DNA from: Holothuria scabra | Taxonomy: Eukaryota > Echinodermata > Holothuroidea > Aspidochirotida > Holothuriidae | Assembly: GCA_037179385.1 (NCBI GenBank) | Contig: CM074193.1 | Span: 2,113,931 to 2,177,930, forward strand | Length of the DNA: 64,000 nucleotides | Direction: 5' to 3' | In this document: positions 24,540 to 53,757 of the stretch, piece after piece | Layout: every line of letters starts with the position of its first letter | Numbering within the stretch: the first letter of the stretch is position 1 | Made by a program: the position numbers and the translations under genes | Notes under the pieces: generated by a model | Told to the model about the DNA's origin: nothing | Databases searched by the model: none | What the model saw: only the letters and a program-made list of their open reading frames with translations

Positions 24540-24944
24540 GTTATATCCGTTCATTATTTAATATGTAGTCCTAAAATTATGCTTGCTTTCATGCAAGGAT
24601 CGTTCTAAAACTTTTCGATGAAAGTTACACGGACCATCAGAAGTTACACGGGTCTCCCGATTTCAACATCAGGGCTGGGATCGACAAAACTATGCATGGT
24701 CATAGTGACGTTAGTTTAGCCATACTAAAATAACGCAAGTGGTGCACACCAGTTAAGCTGGTGTGTTATACTCCTTCATTTTTTAATTTGTAGTCCTAAA
24801 ATTGTGCTTGCTTTTCAACGATCGTTCTGAAACTTTTCAATGAAAGTAACGCGGGCGTTGGAAGTTACACGGGTCGCCCAATTTCAACATCAGGGACGGT
24901 AGTATATTCTAAAATAACGCAAGTGGTGCTGCACACCAGTAAGC
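24540..24944. repeat. Tandem duplication, two diverged units of about 200 bp
   Basis: Units 24540-24758 and 24763-24944 share TAGTCCTAAAATT, GATCGTTCT-AAACTTTTC, GAAGTTACACGGGTC, TTTCAACATCAGGG and AAAATAACGCAAGTGGTG. The second lacks about 35 bp. Noncoding. Confidence 0.8.
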
Positions 24945-26474
24945 CACGAATGTGATAATAAGAATAAGTGCATAAATTTACGTACAGCATGCTTCCACGT
25001 GGCTTTTGGCCATGTGGCAACTCCCTGTCTAATATAATACTGCAAGCCACATTCACCAACACTCTTTTCGCATAGCTGTGGCGAGCGGTAATGGTAGATG
25101 TTGTGTACATACTGCGGTTTTTAAATGAGGATTGCTACTGAACAGAGAATACTATTGCACTTGCACTGATTGGTTAATTTCATGTCAGTTGATGTGACGT
25201 CTCTACACTGAGCCTTCTTAAAGGCAATCGATATAGGGATTCCCAAATTTTTGTCTTTTTTTGTATTTATTAGAATTTTGTTAATGAAGTAGCCCAATGT
25301 GCTTCCTTAATATATTCCTTAATATATGAATGTCAATGTCAGGAGAGGACAAAAGGATGAGAGCGGGGAATACTACGCAGTTGTGTATGCGCGACTCAAG
25401 AAGCTTAAAAGATTATTTCGCGATCATTTAGAGTAGTTACTCTTTGGCACATCTGTAGTTCTCAGTCTGTTCCTGTTGAAATGTAATTGCCTAGTTTAGC
25501 CGCCTATAGTGCTCTAGGCCCATTTGGGGGTTAAGGGCAAGGTTAGAGCTTGCATTGCTATATAACCTTTTCTTCTATAATAGCACAAATGGGATTCTGA
25601 GTCAATGTACTAGCCTACAGGACAATTTTTCTCTACACAAGCAAAAAGCTAATTTACTGACTTAATAATTTTGGTTGTGCACTAATTGTGCCATGTATCT
25701 GCTGTTAATTCTGATGGATGAAATCTCATATGTTCTTCTGAGACTGCCTTCTCATTTGAAGTATAAACTGTTATTATTTTACACCACTAACTGAACAGAG
25801 AGGAGATGAATAATGTAGCAATTGCCCCATAGTAATGGCATATTACAGTACAGTCAAAGATTTTGTCACTAACATAAATTAACTTAGCCTTTTGTTACCT
25901 AGGACTCTCAGTTGCATGCTTCCAGTCCAGAGGTTGTTGGGGGTAGGGGTTGTGTACTGAGTACCCAGTTCCCCAGAAAAAACTTAAGACCCACCCAGTT
26001 CCACATGCTGTTCACAACTAATATTACTAAACAAAGTGATCTGACCTTCATTTCTTTGACCTCACCACCTACTGTACTGTAAGGATAAGGACTGACTGTA
26101 TAGCGTTACCCCCAGAGTTCACTTATATCCAATATCCCTCAATTTAACCTCTGTTTTGTTTAGTTTAATGCCACAATTTTTCTGTCATGTTATTGTTTGC
26201 AATAATTTATGAGTCTAGTACAATAGCTGTGATTTACTGATTGTATAATATGGTATGTGCAAAGTGTATGGCCATATATGTCAAAGGGTTACCATGAGTC
26301 GGCCAATTAATAAGTGTTGTACATCATGCCGTTCGTTGTATTACACTTTGGTGATCGACTCAAGGTACCGAAGTACTTAATATACAATCACTATAACCCT
26401 TGCATCGGTAGCCACTATATCGTTACAAGGTTTTCAAAAATTGACTCTCAATGAAATTTTCCTTCTATATATAT
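24945..26474. other. No gene recognised
   Basis: AT-rich unassigned DNA without motif-bearing open frames. Confidence 0.4.
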
Positions 26475-29306
26475 GGGTCATTCCATGTGGTTGGGGTATC
26501 AAAGTGTGACATTCATGTCAAATTTTAAATTTGGTAGATGCAGTGCAAATCATTGCTTTTTTCTTAAAGAATCATTCTAAGAGGAAGAAACCATGAAGAA
26601 TTTCTTCATACAACTAATATATACATTACATAATATTGATTTCATTTTTTCTCATATGTTTCACTGTGGTAATATTACCTATGCAACAAAGACACTGTGT
26701 CTTACAGACCTCCAGTACAAACAGGTTGACCTACAATAACCATAATCTAACTTGGCAACATGTTATCAACATAAGCAGATTCTATAGCTCATGTTTTATG
26801 TATTCCATGAAAAAAAAAGAGAAATGGTATACCAAATCAATTTTTGTGGGAAGACAACTACATAGTACCTACGCAACAAGTCTACCTATGTAACATGTTG
26901 ACACCATGAACATACTCGCAACTTTCACAATCTGTGTGCTTCTAATTATTACCAAATCTGCATGGATATGACTGTTGCAACTGAGTGAATTGACTTTCAC
27001 ATATTAATATTTTTTGTTTGAAGCAAGAAGGAAATGCATCCTAATCTTGGGTTTTATTAAACCTATGCAACAGTTGACACCATAAGTAAATTTCATCTGT
27101 ATAGGCTTCTTAAAAGTATATACCTTGATTCTACAACTTAGATTCTTTGTTTACCAAGGTAACTTGTTGACCTTTTCCTGTTGGAGTGAGTGTGGTGGTA
27201 AGGGAATTTCAGTGGCAAATCATGTGAAGCAAATTATATACCCAGTGTTGTAATGACTCGAGTCCCAAACTCACGGGACTCGACTCGACTCGAGTCACCA
27301 CTTGCCAAAGACTCGACGTGACTCGAGTCACCATAAAATAAAATTTGAAAGACTCGACATGACTCAAGTCACAGGAGAGAATGACTCGACTTGACTCGAG
27401 TCTTTGTCCACAATGACTCGAGTCGCACCCGAGATTAATAAAACAGAAACTAAAATTTGCTTGCATCATCGGACGCAAGCCAACGGCCGTTAATTACTGC
27501 TTTATCCATTATGCGCTCCTATCTGTACATAGGGGGATCCTAACATACAGCTCTGCTTAACATGTGTAGCCCCGTCAATTTCACGCGTAAACAAACTTCT
27601 CGAAGCTGAGTGCCCTGTATGTGTAGTACTAGTGGTACCGTACCAGTGTAAACATTACAATTTCCCTAGGCCTAGACCTCAGTGTCTAGCCTAGTATACT
27701 ACGTTCCACAGATAGATGACTGATTTCCCTCGCCTCAGTACTAATATGTGGTGTTTTGACTTGAAGTAGCTGAAGGTGTGACGAACAAAATTTCATTTCA
27801 ATGTAGTCCTATTTAGTTGGTAATATCTGTTATTGGTATCGAGGATTTTGATTAACGAAATCAGTTTGTTTACGGGGACACCTGTGTGACCTGTGGCTTC
27901 TGATGAATCACAGTTAAGGCCTATTATAATTATCACTTGTTTACGTAACATTGGGGCTTTAGTGTCGTGTAACTGGTAGCAAAGATGTTTATATGTTCGC
28001 AACAAGATTAATTAATAGGGTGTATCGTAGGTCTGTATGATGAGGTTATGTGCGGAAGCATATATTGCCTAGTTTGTGTTGTACATGTATGGCTTGAGAC
28101 TCAATGAAGGCTTGATAGTGTAGTGTAGGAGTTTAATAGGTACTTGATTATATCTGAGTGTTCTTGTACTGTATGACAAACATTATTAGATGAATTATGT
28201 CATTGCGCAATGTGTTAAAGTCAATATAGTACTAACTTACAGATAATGTGTGTATTCCAATCTTCACATTTAGGGTTGAGAAGTCAAATTTCAGTTGAAA
28301 GTACAGGAGTGGACATCAGTCACCTTCTTAACCCCTCCCCCATAGGCGCACAATGCAGGGTTACAGGGGGGAACTCGCCCTCCCAATTCGGGTGAAAGGA
28401 GTTGGTCTATTTGGGCAAAACATCTGCAAAGCATGATAAACAGTGACATTCGGGCAAAACATGCTCTTGCCCCCTCATAGAAAATTACCCTCGTACGCCT
28501 ATGCCCCCCTCCTCCAACAAAAGTGTGCAGTCGCTTAGCAAAGGACTGCATTTGCAAAAGATTAACCCATCACGTACCATGGACTCAATGCCAACACAAC
28601 ATGTAAGAGATCAGGTGACTTGGAGTGACTCAAAGAAAATAAACACATTATGACTAAGGTGACTCGAGTCACAAGACCACTCAAGCTTTCAAAAGACTCG
28701 AAGTGACTCGACTCGAGCTGAGGGAAGACTCGACATGACTCGACTAGAATTGCTAAAGACTCGACATGACTCGAGACTCGACACCTTGTGACTCGAGGTG
28801 ACTCGTGACTCGACACCTTGTGACTCAAGGTGACTCGTGACTCGACATCAAGTGACTCGATTACAACACTGAATATAACTATGCAACAAAATGACACCGT
28901 CCGTTGCATAGGTATGACTAATTTCATTCAAACACTGAGAAAAAAGTTGGTTCCATTGCAATTGTCTGGTAATAACAAATTGTTTTATCACCTGTGTTTT
29001 GCAAATGCCTGGATTAGGCAAGGTAAAATTACATCTGTAAAGGGAATGGGAAGGGCCTAAATTCTGCAACATTTTATGTCACAAATTTTTCAACAATTTT
29101 TCATGTGACACCACCAAAAAAATTGGGAAAATCTTAAAAAATCATGGGGATATGTCAGTTGTATTAAATATAAAAAAAAAAACATTTAATGCATTTCATC
29201 CCACACCAAACTTAAATTGATCATGTATTCACATAAGATTTAACAAGTATTTCTTACAGGTTATACGCATATGTATTGGTTATGACCCAACCCCGTGGAA
29301 TGACCC
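26475..29306. mobile_element. 2.8-kb element with GGGTCATTCCA ends, carrying a nested hAT
   Basis: Left end GGGTCATTCCATGTGGTTGG and right end, reverse complement, GGGTCATTCCACGGGGTTGG form inverted repeats. Flanks ATATATAT and ATATGTAA agree at 6 of 8 bases. Inside, the phrase CTATGCAACA with GACACC recurs on both sides of the nested hAT. Removing the hAT (27243-28871) leaves about 1.2 kb. No transposase frame. Superfamily uncertain. Confidence 0.6.
27243..28871. mobile_element. hAT-type element with GACTCGAGTC-rich ends, 1629 bp
   Basis: Terminal repeats CAGTGTTGTAATGACTCGA and, at the right, TCGATTACAACACTG. Flanks TATATACC and AATATAAC match at 6 of 8. The first 190 and last 250 bp are packed with GACTCGA/TGACTCGAG words in both orientations. 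The interior is AT-rich and noncoding. Confidence 0.65.
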
Positions 29307-30273
29307 ATATGTAAATTAAAGGTAAAGGAAGGCTCGACGAGGTTAGCATTATTAATACTTATGTGGAGGATATTTTCTCGCTCGTTGTAGTTCCATTTTC
29401 GCGCAACTAATGCAAACACTTCAGTACGGGAAAGTGGGCTTTTTACGTACGATGCAAGGCATTGTCAAGACCTGCTCTAAACTTCGCTAATACCTGACCG
29501 TATTCAGAAATATTTCATGGTGATGTTAGATTTTTTTGGTGGATAAAGAAATTTCTGATGTACCCTCTTTCTGGCATACCGTGCCAAAAAACTTGTTTTC
29601 GAGAAAAAAACAGATTTTCCGAACAAAATGAAAACTGTTTTTACAAGTTCAAAAAATCGTCTCAAATTCATCTCTCTGTGTATTAAATACTTCAAAAATG
29701 TTGGGAAACTATTGGAAAATGTGTTCTCTATAAATTTTAATTATTTTTTGTTAGATTATGTATTTTTCATGTCGAAATTTGGATTTAAAAACAGCTAGTT
29801 TTTGCTAATTATATATGCAAAGACTGCATCATGCATACTCAAATTAGAAAAGAAGCGACTTTTGGTGGCTGTGAGGACTGGCTGTAGGGTTGAAAAATAA
29901 CTTTAAAATAAAGATGTTTACAAGTCGCAAAGTTACAAAATACAATTTTGTGTTTCTTTTACATGCTAGGCTAAGCCTAGCCTAGGCCTATAGGTAGGCA
30001 TAGGCCTAGACCTATGCTCAGTTCAGAGGAGCAATTACCAATAAGATGTTGAAAAGTGAGACCCAAACAGTACTGTGAGATGTTTTTCAGGAATCTTATT
30101 AGAAAGAGTTAATTGTGTGCAGAAATTATTCAATACACTGGATAAAAGTAATACTACTCAGGCAAATGCCAGCTCAGCATGACAGTTGAGAATACATACT
30201 AAGCTAAGTCTTGTGGTGTAGTGCCTACATATTATTATACTGTATGATGTACTACAGTAGTTTGCATAATAAT
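29307..30273. other. No gene recognised
   Basis: AT-rich; contains a cluster of AGGCCTA words near 29970-30015. The missing 5' noncoding exon of the katanin gene could lie here or up to 33.3 kb, but no signal identifies it. Confidence 0.35.
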
Positions 30274-30345
30274 TGCTGGCTCAACTTGAACCAATTGGTT
30301 GGAAACTGGGCTGTAAAACTCCATCCAACTAACTAACTAACTAAC
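30274..30345 (+). mobile_element. SINE tail fragment
   Basis: CTTGAACCAATTGGTTGGAA, ACTGGGCTGTAAAACTC and a (CTAA)n tail match the 3' part of the SINE at 51822-52065. Confidence 0.75.
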
Positions 30346-30860
30346 AATAATGATGAAGCCAACACTAAAGTACAATCTTTCCTGTACAAAACACTGATTA
30401 GTCTGTACATAGCTCAACCAGCCAAAGAACTGCAAACAGTACAGCCTAGATTTTAATTCATGGTATTATTACAGTTAAATTTTTTCAAATACATCTACTG
30501 ACAATGAAAAATTATGACATTTACAGAGGTACAGAAGGAAAAAATATTTTGGTCAGCAAAAGTGGGGAGATTTATTCAAATACATTTTTGTTCCCTAATC
30601 ATGGTCTGGAGGAGAAGGTTGAAATGCCCAGAAGTTCAAAGCTTGGTAACTTTTTCAGGGCTGCATTACACACTTCTGTTGCAGCTCCCTGCTTTTCTTG
30701 TGGCTTTTGGAGGTAAGTTGAACGGCTCCTTGGAACATCAAGTAGGCCAGGCCTACTAATACAATTGGATTTTTGACAAGAAGAATCACAGCTCATTGTG
30801 TGAGCTGATCAATAAGCAAGACAAAGCTGTATCCAAATGGATTACGTTAGTTTCGGCCCT

Positions 30861-30944
30861 CGTTACTTTCCGCCCCTCAAAAATGGTGTTTTCCCCCTTT
30901 TTATTTTTAGCAGGAAACATCTTTTTTGGGGGTGGAAAGTAATG
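30861..30944. repeat. Small inverted repeat
   Basis: CGTTACTTTCCGCCCCTC at 30861 pairs with GGGGGTGGAAAGTAATG ending near 30944. Arms of about 22 bp. Confidence 0.6.
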
Positions 30945-31429
30945 GAAAAGAATGTGATATATCAGTGGTACTTCTGTCCAATGAAGATTTTATCAACTTC
31001 TCCTTAAAGTGGACATGACACAGCCACAAAACTTTTGTGTATTGCAAGATTCAATACAGTATTTTACAAATATCATCTCATATCCCATTAAAAACCTGTA
31101 CAATTCGGCATAAATGATATTTGAAGGAAAGCGTTCAAAATCCAATTTAAAAAAATGGCGCAACAGGTCACCTGACTTTTATGACGCAATTGGCAGCACA
31201 AACCCATTCCTATTAGAACGTGCATCTCTAGATGTGGAACTAATATAATGCTCTGATGGTGGGGATTCAGAGCAAATCATTGGCCAATATGTTCCTGTGC
31301 ATATGCGTGCGTGTGAAAACAGTTCTGTTTTTTGGCAAGACAGACGTGGTTCGGGGGCTATAGAGAACAGCTATGAACATGTATGACAATCCACAACGAG
31401 CACTACTATATGAGCTGTTTGGTGAAGGT

Positions 31430-31545
31430 GGTATTGCGAAGTTGGCATCAAAAATGGAAGCACATGTATGGGATTGATGGTAAAATTCTGGAATGGATTA
31501 AAGAATGGTTATCCAACAGGAAGCAGGGAGTCATTTGTTCTTAAC
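31430..31545 (+). mobile_element. Short LINE reverse transcriptase fragment
   Basis: One frame from 31467 reads YGIDGKILEWIKEWLSNRKQ, a standard non-LTR reverse transcriptase segment. Nothing recognisable continues it on either side. Confidence 0.55.
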
Positions 31546-33386
31546 ATTGTGAGTTTAAAAAACAAACTGAAATTTAAACTTGATCACACTTAAGCACCAC
31601 TAGGATTAGCTTCTGTGGCTTTTGTCCAGTGCGCAATGTGTGCATCGGAACCAAGAAATAACTTACGGTTTGTCACTGCTTTCTGTACTGTGTTAATACA
31701 GTAATGTACCACAAGTGCTCAAATTGCTCGTAAACTGCTTTCTTGGTTCGTTTATGAAAAATCAACCATCTGTCCATTTGTAATAATGACAAGTAAAATT
31801 TTTCTAATGCAGCTCCTGCTGAGATTTCACCCGCACATGTACCGTTAAAAGTGTACGGTAATATACGACAGTAACCATACAGTAAACCTACAAAAGTTTT
31901 TTCGTTCGTTGCCTGTGCTTGTGTTCTATGTGTGCAGTGGAACAGTGAGGTCACTCCGGCACACTCCACTTTAGCAAATGGGATACAGAAAATATGGGGG
32001 AATATTTTGCTCCCTTTGCCATATATTTAGGAAACTACATCGACAGCAAAATACATTCGTTACTTTCAATAACTATGTTATTTTGCGAAGATCAAAACGA
32101 AGTCATAGAAAAATGCTACCCAGGTAGTAATTTTCTACCCTGGTAGCAAGAACATTGGTCTGGTACCTAGTGGTGCAAACACTAGTACGTTCTAGATGGA
32201 GTTTTCCTTGGGAGTTACAGTATACCATGGAGGTGGGTAATGGACATTATATCAGTTGGCCTACAGATGGAAAACAGTTCATGTATGATACTAACACTTG
32301 TCTTGCTGGGGTTTTTTGAGTTTTTAAGAATGATCAGCAATGATGAAGGACTACCAAACTGTATGAAATGTTTACAACTAGGTGGTCCTTTGGACTACAA
32401 ATAAAAAATCCTTAAATTCACACCCTGAAAGAAATGGCTGAAGTTAGATACAAAGCATTCGTTCTGGATGTGTAAGAGAATACCAAGCCAGATATCTACT
32501 GCAATTATCTTGAAGTTTGCACCCCTTGTCCAAATCCTTTTACTAATTAAATTACTGACATACTGTTTGTATGGTAGAGAGTTTAGGCTATTTCTTTCCT
32601 TACCTTAAGGTCTGTCAGATAATTCAGTACTGTCAGTAGTTCAATTATCCCCACTTTTTTCCTTTCTCTATGAACCAGCTTGTTCAATTTTACCCCAAAA
32701 CTGGGAATGAGAGAGGAGTAAAAAGATGGCATTGTGAACATGATAATTACAGACAAGGTAGTGCTACCTTTACTTTGATGAGAAATAAGGAGAAAATTGT
32801 GAGACTTTGTTGGTGTGACTGCTCCTACATTTTATTAAGTACAGTGTACAGTACCTTGCAAGTTCAGACAGGTTTTTTTTTTTTTTTAATTTCTTGTGTA
32901 CCTTCTTTTTGTTAAAAAGATGTTATCACTGGGTAGATAACAAGAATAAAGTATGAAAAAATATCAAAGAAATCATGCAGCTGTTACTGTGAAGCCTAAA
33001 GTTAGGAGATTGTTTTTTCCACATCAAATATCCACTTTTGCCTCCCGTAACCATAGCTTTAGAACTATACTATACACTGCACACTATCTTTGATAAAATT
33101 TTTAATAAAAAGATGGAAATAAATAATGGACAGTAGAGGCTGATGCAGTACGATGCTTGAGGGAATTTGCGGTGTTGTGCTATTTTTGTGTCCTATAAAA
33201 ATTGCTTATCTATATATTCTGTTAATTTTATAGAATTTACAAGTACTCTGCTTACTTAGCATGGGATACATCACAATAATGAAGTACCTGCACTTTTATT
33301 TTAATACTCTGTTTAATACTGGCAATAAATTAGCTTTTAAAATTGTTCATGTTTAACCTGTCATATTTCTTTCTTTTTCATTGCAG
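31546..33386. other. Upstream flank or 5' intron of katanin p60
   Basis: No coding exon recognised. The end of this stretch (to 33386) is a splice acceptor, so at least its 3' part is intron of the katanin transcript. Confidence 0.5.
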
Positions 33387-33436
33387 GAACTAGTGCCCAG
33401 TTTGTTGCTATACAGTAGCTACAGTACTGTACGAAG

Positions 33437-50390
<16,954 letters not shown>

Positions 50391-50410
50391 GTTGCTTTAA
50401 TTTACAAACA

Positions 50411-50416
50411 AATAAA
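50411..50416 (+). promoter_or_regulatory. Candidate polyadenylation signal AATAAA
   Basis: AATAAA lies 21 nt after the katanin stop codon, which would give a very short 3' UTR. Another AATAAA occurs near 51633, so the used site is unknown. Confidence 0.4.
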
Positions 50417-50737
50417 GTATGTTGATTGGAGAGAATTTTTGATAAGTGCACCTTATGAGAATTTGTTGCCTACTACAGTGGACTGGTTTATCAAGTAACA
50501 ACAGATAGAAATACATCATTTTAATTTAGGCCATATAACTTACACCAGAAGGGCTATCAAACAAGCTAGAATTGATAACTTGGCTTTGATTTTTATTGGC
50601 CTGTCATTGCTCGTCAAGATGCCTAATTCAATAGCCCATTTGGTGTATTAATAAGTGACTTAGATTATGATCTACCAAAAAGCTTTGATATAGGTAGCCA
50701 TACAGTCAAGGCCTATCTCCAGCAGGTTAATAGTACT

Positions 50738-50850
50738 GTGTTGGCTTAAATAGTTTACCTGAGTCTTCTTCAGAGTTGTTACTCCTAGCCAAGAGCCACG
50801 ACTGTGTTCCCTTTTCCTTGGAATCACAAATTTTAAAAACTTAAAAGATA
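50738..50850. repeat. Dispersed repeat shared with 44815-44955
   Basis: See the intron copy; here it lies about 350 bp after the katanin stop codon. Confidence 0.55.
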
Positions 50851-51821
50851 CTATTCATGAAAATCAGATTTTGTGTACTTTACATCATAAGTTTCTAATT
50901 TTGCATCTATGAAACAAATCTAGTAAGACTCTTGAATATTTTTTGTTTTTTATTTAGGCATGATCTTTTTTTTTGAAAACTTAAAGATTTTTAGCCAATT
51001 GCCTTATTCTAACTCTATTAATACTCTTTGGCGGCCTACAATGTCTATCAGATATTTCCTGCTCAAACTACAATGTCACATGTGTGCAGGTGACAGTTCT
51101 GACATTATTACAACCAAGAGAAGTAGGAGTCAGGACCAGCACTAGAGTCATGACTATTCAGGCTAGCAGGTGCCCAATTCCAAAAATGCCCTAGCCTAGA
51201 AGTACTGTGAATCTGCTTGTTGTAATCCTTTTTGGGAGACATAAATGTGCCTATGTAATTTATATTTGTTTGATGCATATTTGACCTCTGAGTGTGTCTG
51301 AATCATAGATATTACAGTTTCGCCTCATTTCATCATCATGCACTAGTAATGTTGAAACCACTTGTCTTTTAATTTATGAAAGTCAAATCTTACAATTTCA
51401 TTTATTTATGATTGATGCTAGAGAGGTTTCATCTGGACTGAGGTGACTTTTATCCCAGGATTCAAATTTATTTTCCATTTTGAAATGTTGGTGGAAAAAT
51501 TGCCACCTCAAATTGTTAAGCTGTTATTAAGCTATTCAGTTGTTGTTCCTGTTAAAAATAGCTGCCAGTAGTGGAGGATTGATTTAAGTCATCTTAATAA
51601 GGTTGTAGCTAGACCAATTGAATGATGGATGAGTGAATAAAACTGGGTGAAGAATCCGACTAGAACGTACCTTGTGGTACATGAAATTGTTTAAATGAGT
51701 GAGGCATAGTCTTTATTTACTGGTAGATGCCCAGACTTTAAAATGGCCGTAAGTCCTGGGCACTTGAGAACATGCCAGGGGGCACTGCCAAGTGCTCCCC
51801 ACTGTAGCTCCCACCCTTAAC

Positions 51822-52065
51822 CACATGTTTGGTCTAATGGTACAGCATCCGCCTTTCACACGGAAGGCCCGGGTTCGATTCCCAGTTCGGGTCATACCAA
51901 AGACTCTGAATGGAACCGGCTACCGTTGTGCATGATGCTCCGCACAAGCAATGGAGTAGGGAAAACAAGTCAGTGAGCCACAACTGGCAAAAAGGCTGTG
52001 GCCGGCTTGACTTGAACCAATAGGTTGGAAACTGGGCCGTAAAACTCTGTCTAAGTAACTAACCC
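51822..52065 (+). mobile_element. tRNA-derived SINE
   Basis: The head (about 51825-51894) is tRNA-like: A-box-like TGGTCTAATGG, an anticodon arm with loop CTTTCAC (anticodon TTC, Glu), and a B box GGTTCGATTCC, followed by an unrelated body. Arm mismatches and no matching acceptor stem rule out a functional tRNA. The body has AGTAGGGAAAACAAG and AGCCACAACTGG; the tail is TTGGAAACTGGGCCGTAAAA with CTAA-like ends. Partial copies at 30274 and 39230 lack the head. Confidence 0.85.
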
Positions 52066-53217
52066 ATCCTTGTCCTTATTGTTATACTGGCAGTAATATT
52101 GCCAGTGATGCTATCATTCCCACATACATTAATACATGACCATGTGCATTGCCTCACTAACATTGATGTGCCCATGTCACCCTCTTTGGCCAAAAATATA
52201 GAGAAGTGATTTTCATTCATTCAGAAAGAACCAGAAGCATTGTAAATACCTACATTACCCTTTTCTGGCACTCTGCTAAAGATGAAAAGATTTCATAACT
52301 ATGTATTAGCATGAGTTGTCAGTTTCTTACCTTATGTAATGAAATGAACACATTTAACCAATCCTAATGTAACTGCTTGTACTGCCAAACACATTGGAGT
52401 GTTCCTTTTTCAATTGCTTTCTTGATTCCTTTGTACTTGTCGTGATTAAAGAGTATTTCCTTTATATGCACCAAAATTTGATTTTAATACCTCTGTAATT
52501 TTTAGATAAAGTCTGTGCATATGAACATTTTCCCAGTCTTTGACTCTTTTAGTCAGAATGTTGACAAAATGCTGATAATCTCCATTTTCTTTACAATGCT
52601 GTGTGAATTTCTTGAATGATGCTAACTTTTCAGATTATTGAAAAATCCTATACAATCATACAGGTTGCATTGTTTTGTTTTTTGTGCCTAATGGAGTTGT
52701 GAATTGGAAGAAATTCCTAAACACAATTTATTGTTAACTTGTTTTCCATTCATCATCTGCATTTGGGAAAGTAGTAAATTTTAAAATGTTAGTCATTAAC
52801 TTCTAAAGCACTGCTCCAAATTGAGAAACAACAAGTCAAGACATGTTGTGAACAGTAAGTAACTAAAATAACATTAACACACATTTTGATGGCATGCAAG
52901 TCTGCCTATTAAGTGGGGAAAAAGAGTGCAAGGTAGCCACTCCTGACCGCGCCCCCACCCCCCACCCCCCTCCCTCACTCCAGTCCCGATGAAAAGTTGC
53001 ATTTCCAGGCACATTTCGTTTTTTATTTTCTGGCTAACATGCAAATATCAGACTAACCTGGCCTCTTCTTAATACCCTATGCATAATTAAATACTTCACT
53101 CATAATCAGACCTCCTAGTAAGCCATGTGTATGGATGTGACTGTTTCAAAGACCCCTGCTCTCTTTACCTATCACAATCCTTGACCTGCCTGCCTGTAGA
53201 ACCCATGAAGCTTTTAA
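52066..53217. other. No gene recognised
   Basis: AT-rich with a short C-rich patch near 52950-52975. Nothing recognised. Confidence 0.45.
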
Positions 53218-53757
53218 AGTGTACTTCAAGTCAAAATATTCAAAAATATATATTGAAGTGCATGAAAAACAGTCTAACTCCCATCTTCATAGGACATTCC
53301 TTTGCTGAGATATGAAATGTTGAAGTTAATTCACTAAACTTAAAATGGTACATTGTAGAATAATTTGTGATGTCATTGTTGTACTAATTACAGTCTTTGT
53401 ATTTCTTTGTTTTTCAGAAAGTTACTGCACCTTGTGTCAAGGTGTGATAGCAGTCTTACTCTTATGGGGTCATGTAATTAAGCCCTCTCTATGCAAAATT
53501 TTATCCAGACAAATAGCAAGTGTTCAAGGTCATGAAAACATTTTTAAATTTAAAAGGAAACAAAGCAGATTATGTGAGTTGTACAACAAGAAAGTCACAA
53601 ATTGTTGTGCAATGGACCAATTTGTTTCAATTGAATAAACTTCAACATTTTATATCTCAGCTCGGGAATGTCCTACGAAGATGGGTGTTGGACTGTTAGA
53701 ATTCATTTTTCATGCTCCATAATAGATATTTTTGAATTTTTTGACTTGAGGTACACT
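53218..53757. mobile_element. TTAA-flanked MITE, family A, copy 2 (intact, 540 bp)
   Basis: Ends AGTGTACTTCAAGTCAAAAT and, reversed, AGTGTACCTCAAGTCAAAAA; terminal inverted repeats of roughly 150 bp; TTAA at 53214-53217 and 53758-53761. An open frame (53345-53638) is shared in degenerate form with 5477-5743 (minus), but it is interior MITE sequence with no recognised domain. Confidence 0.85.

Noticed and set aside
51825..51894. tRNA-Glu gene
   Set aside because: Boxes and anticodon loop are present, but the acceptor stem does not pair and arms have mismatches; body and tail identify a SINE.
53345..53638. 97-codon frame with a similar frame at 5477-5743
   Set aside because: Similarity is explained by the shared MITE interior; no domain, and frames are degenerate.
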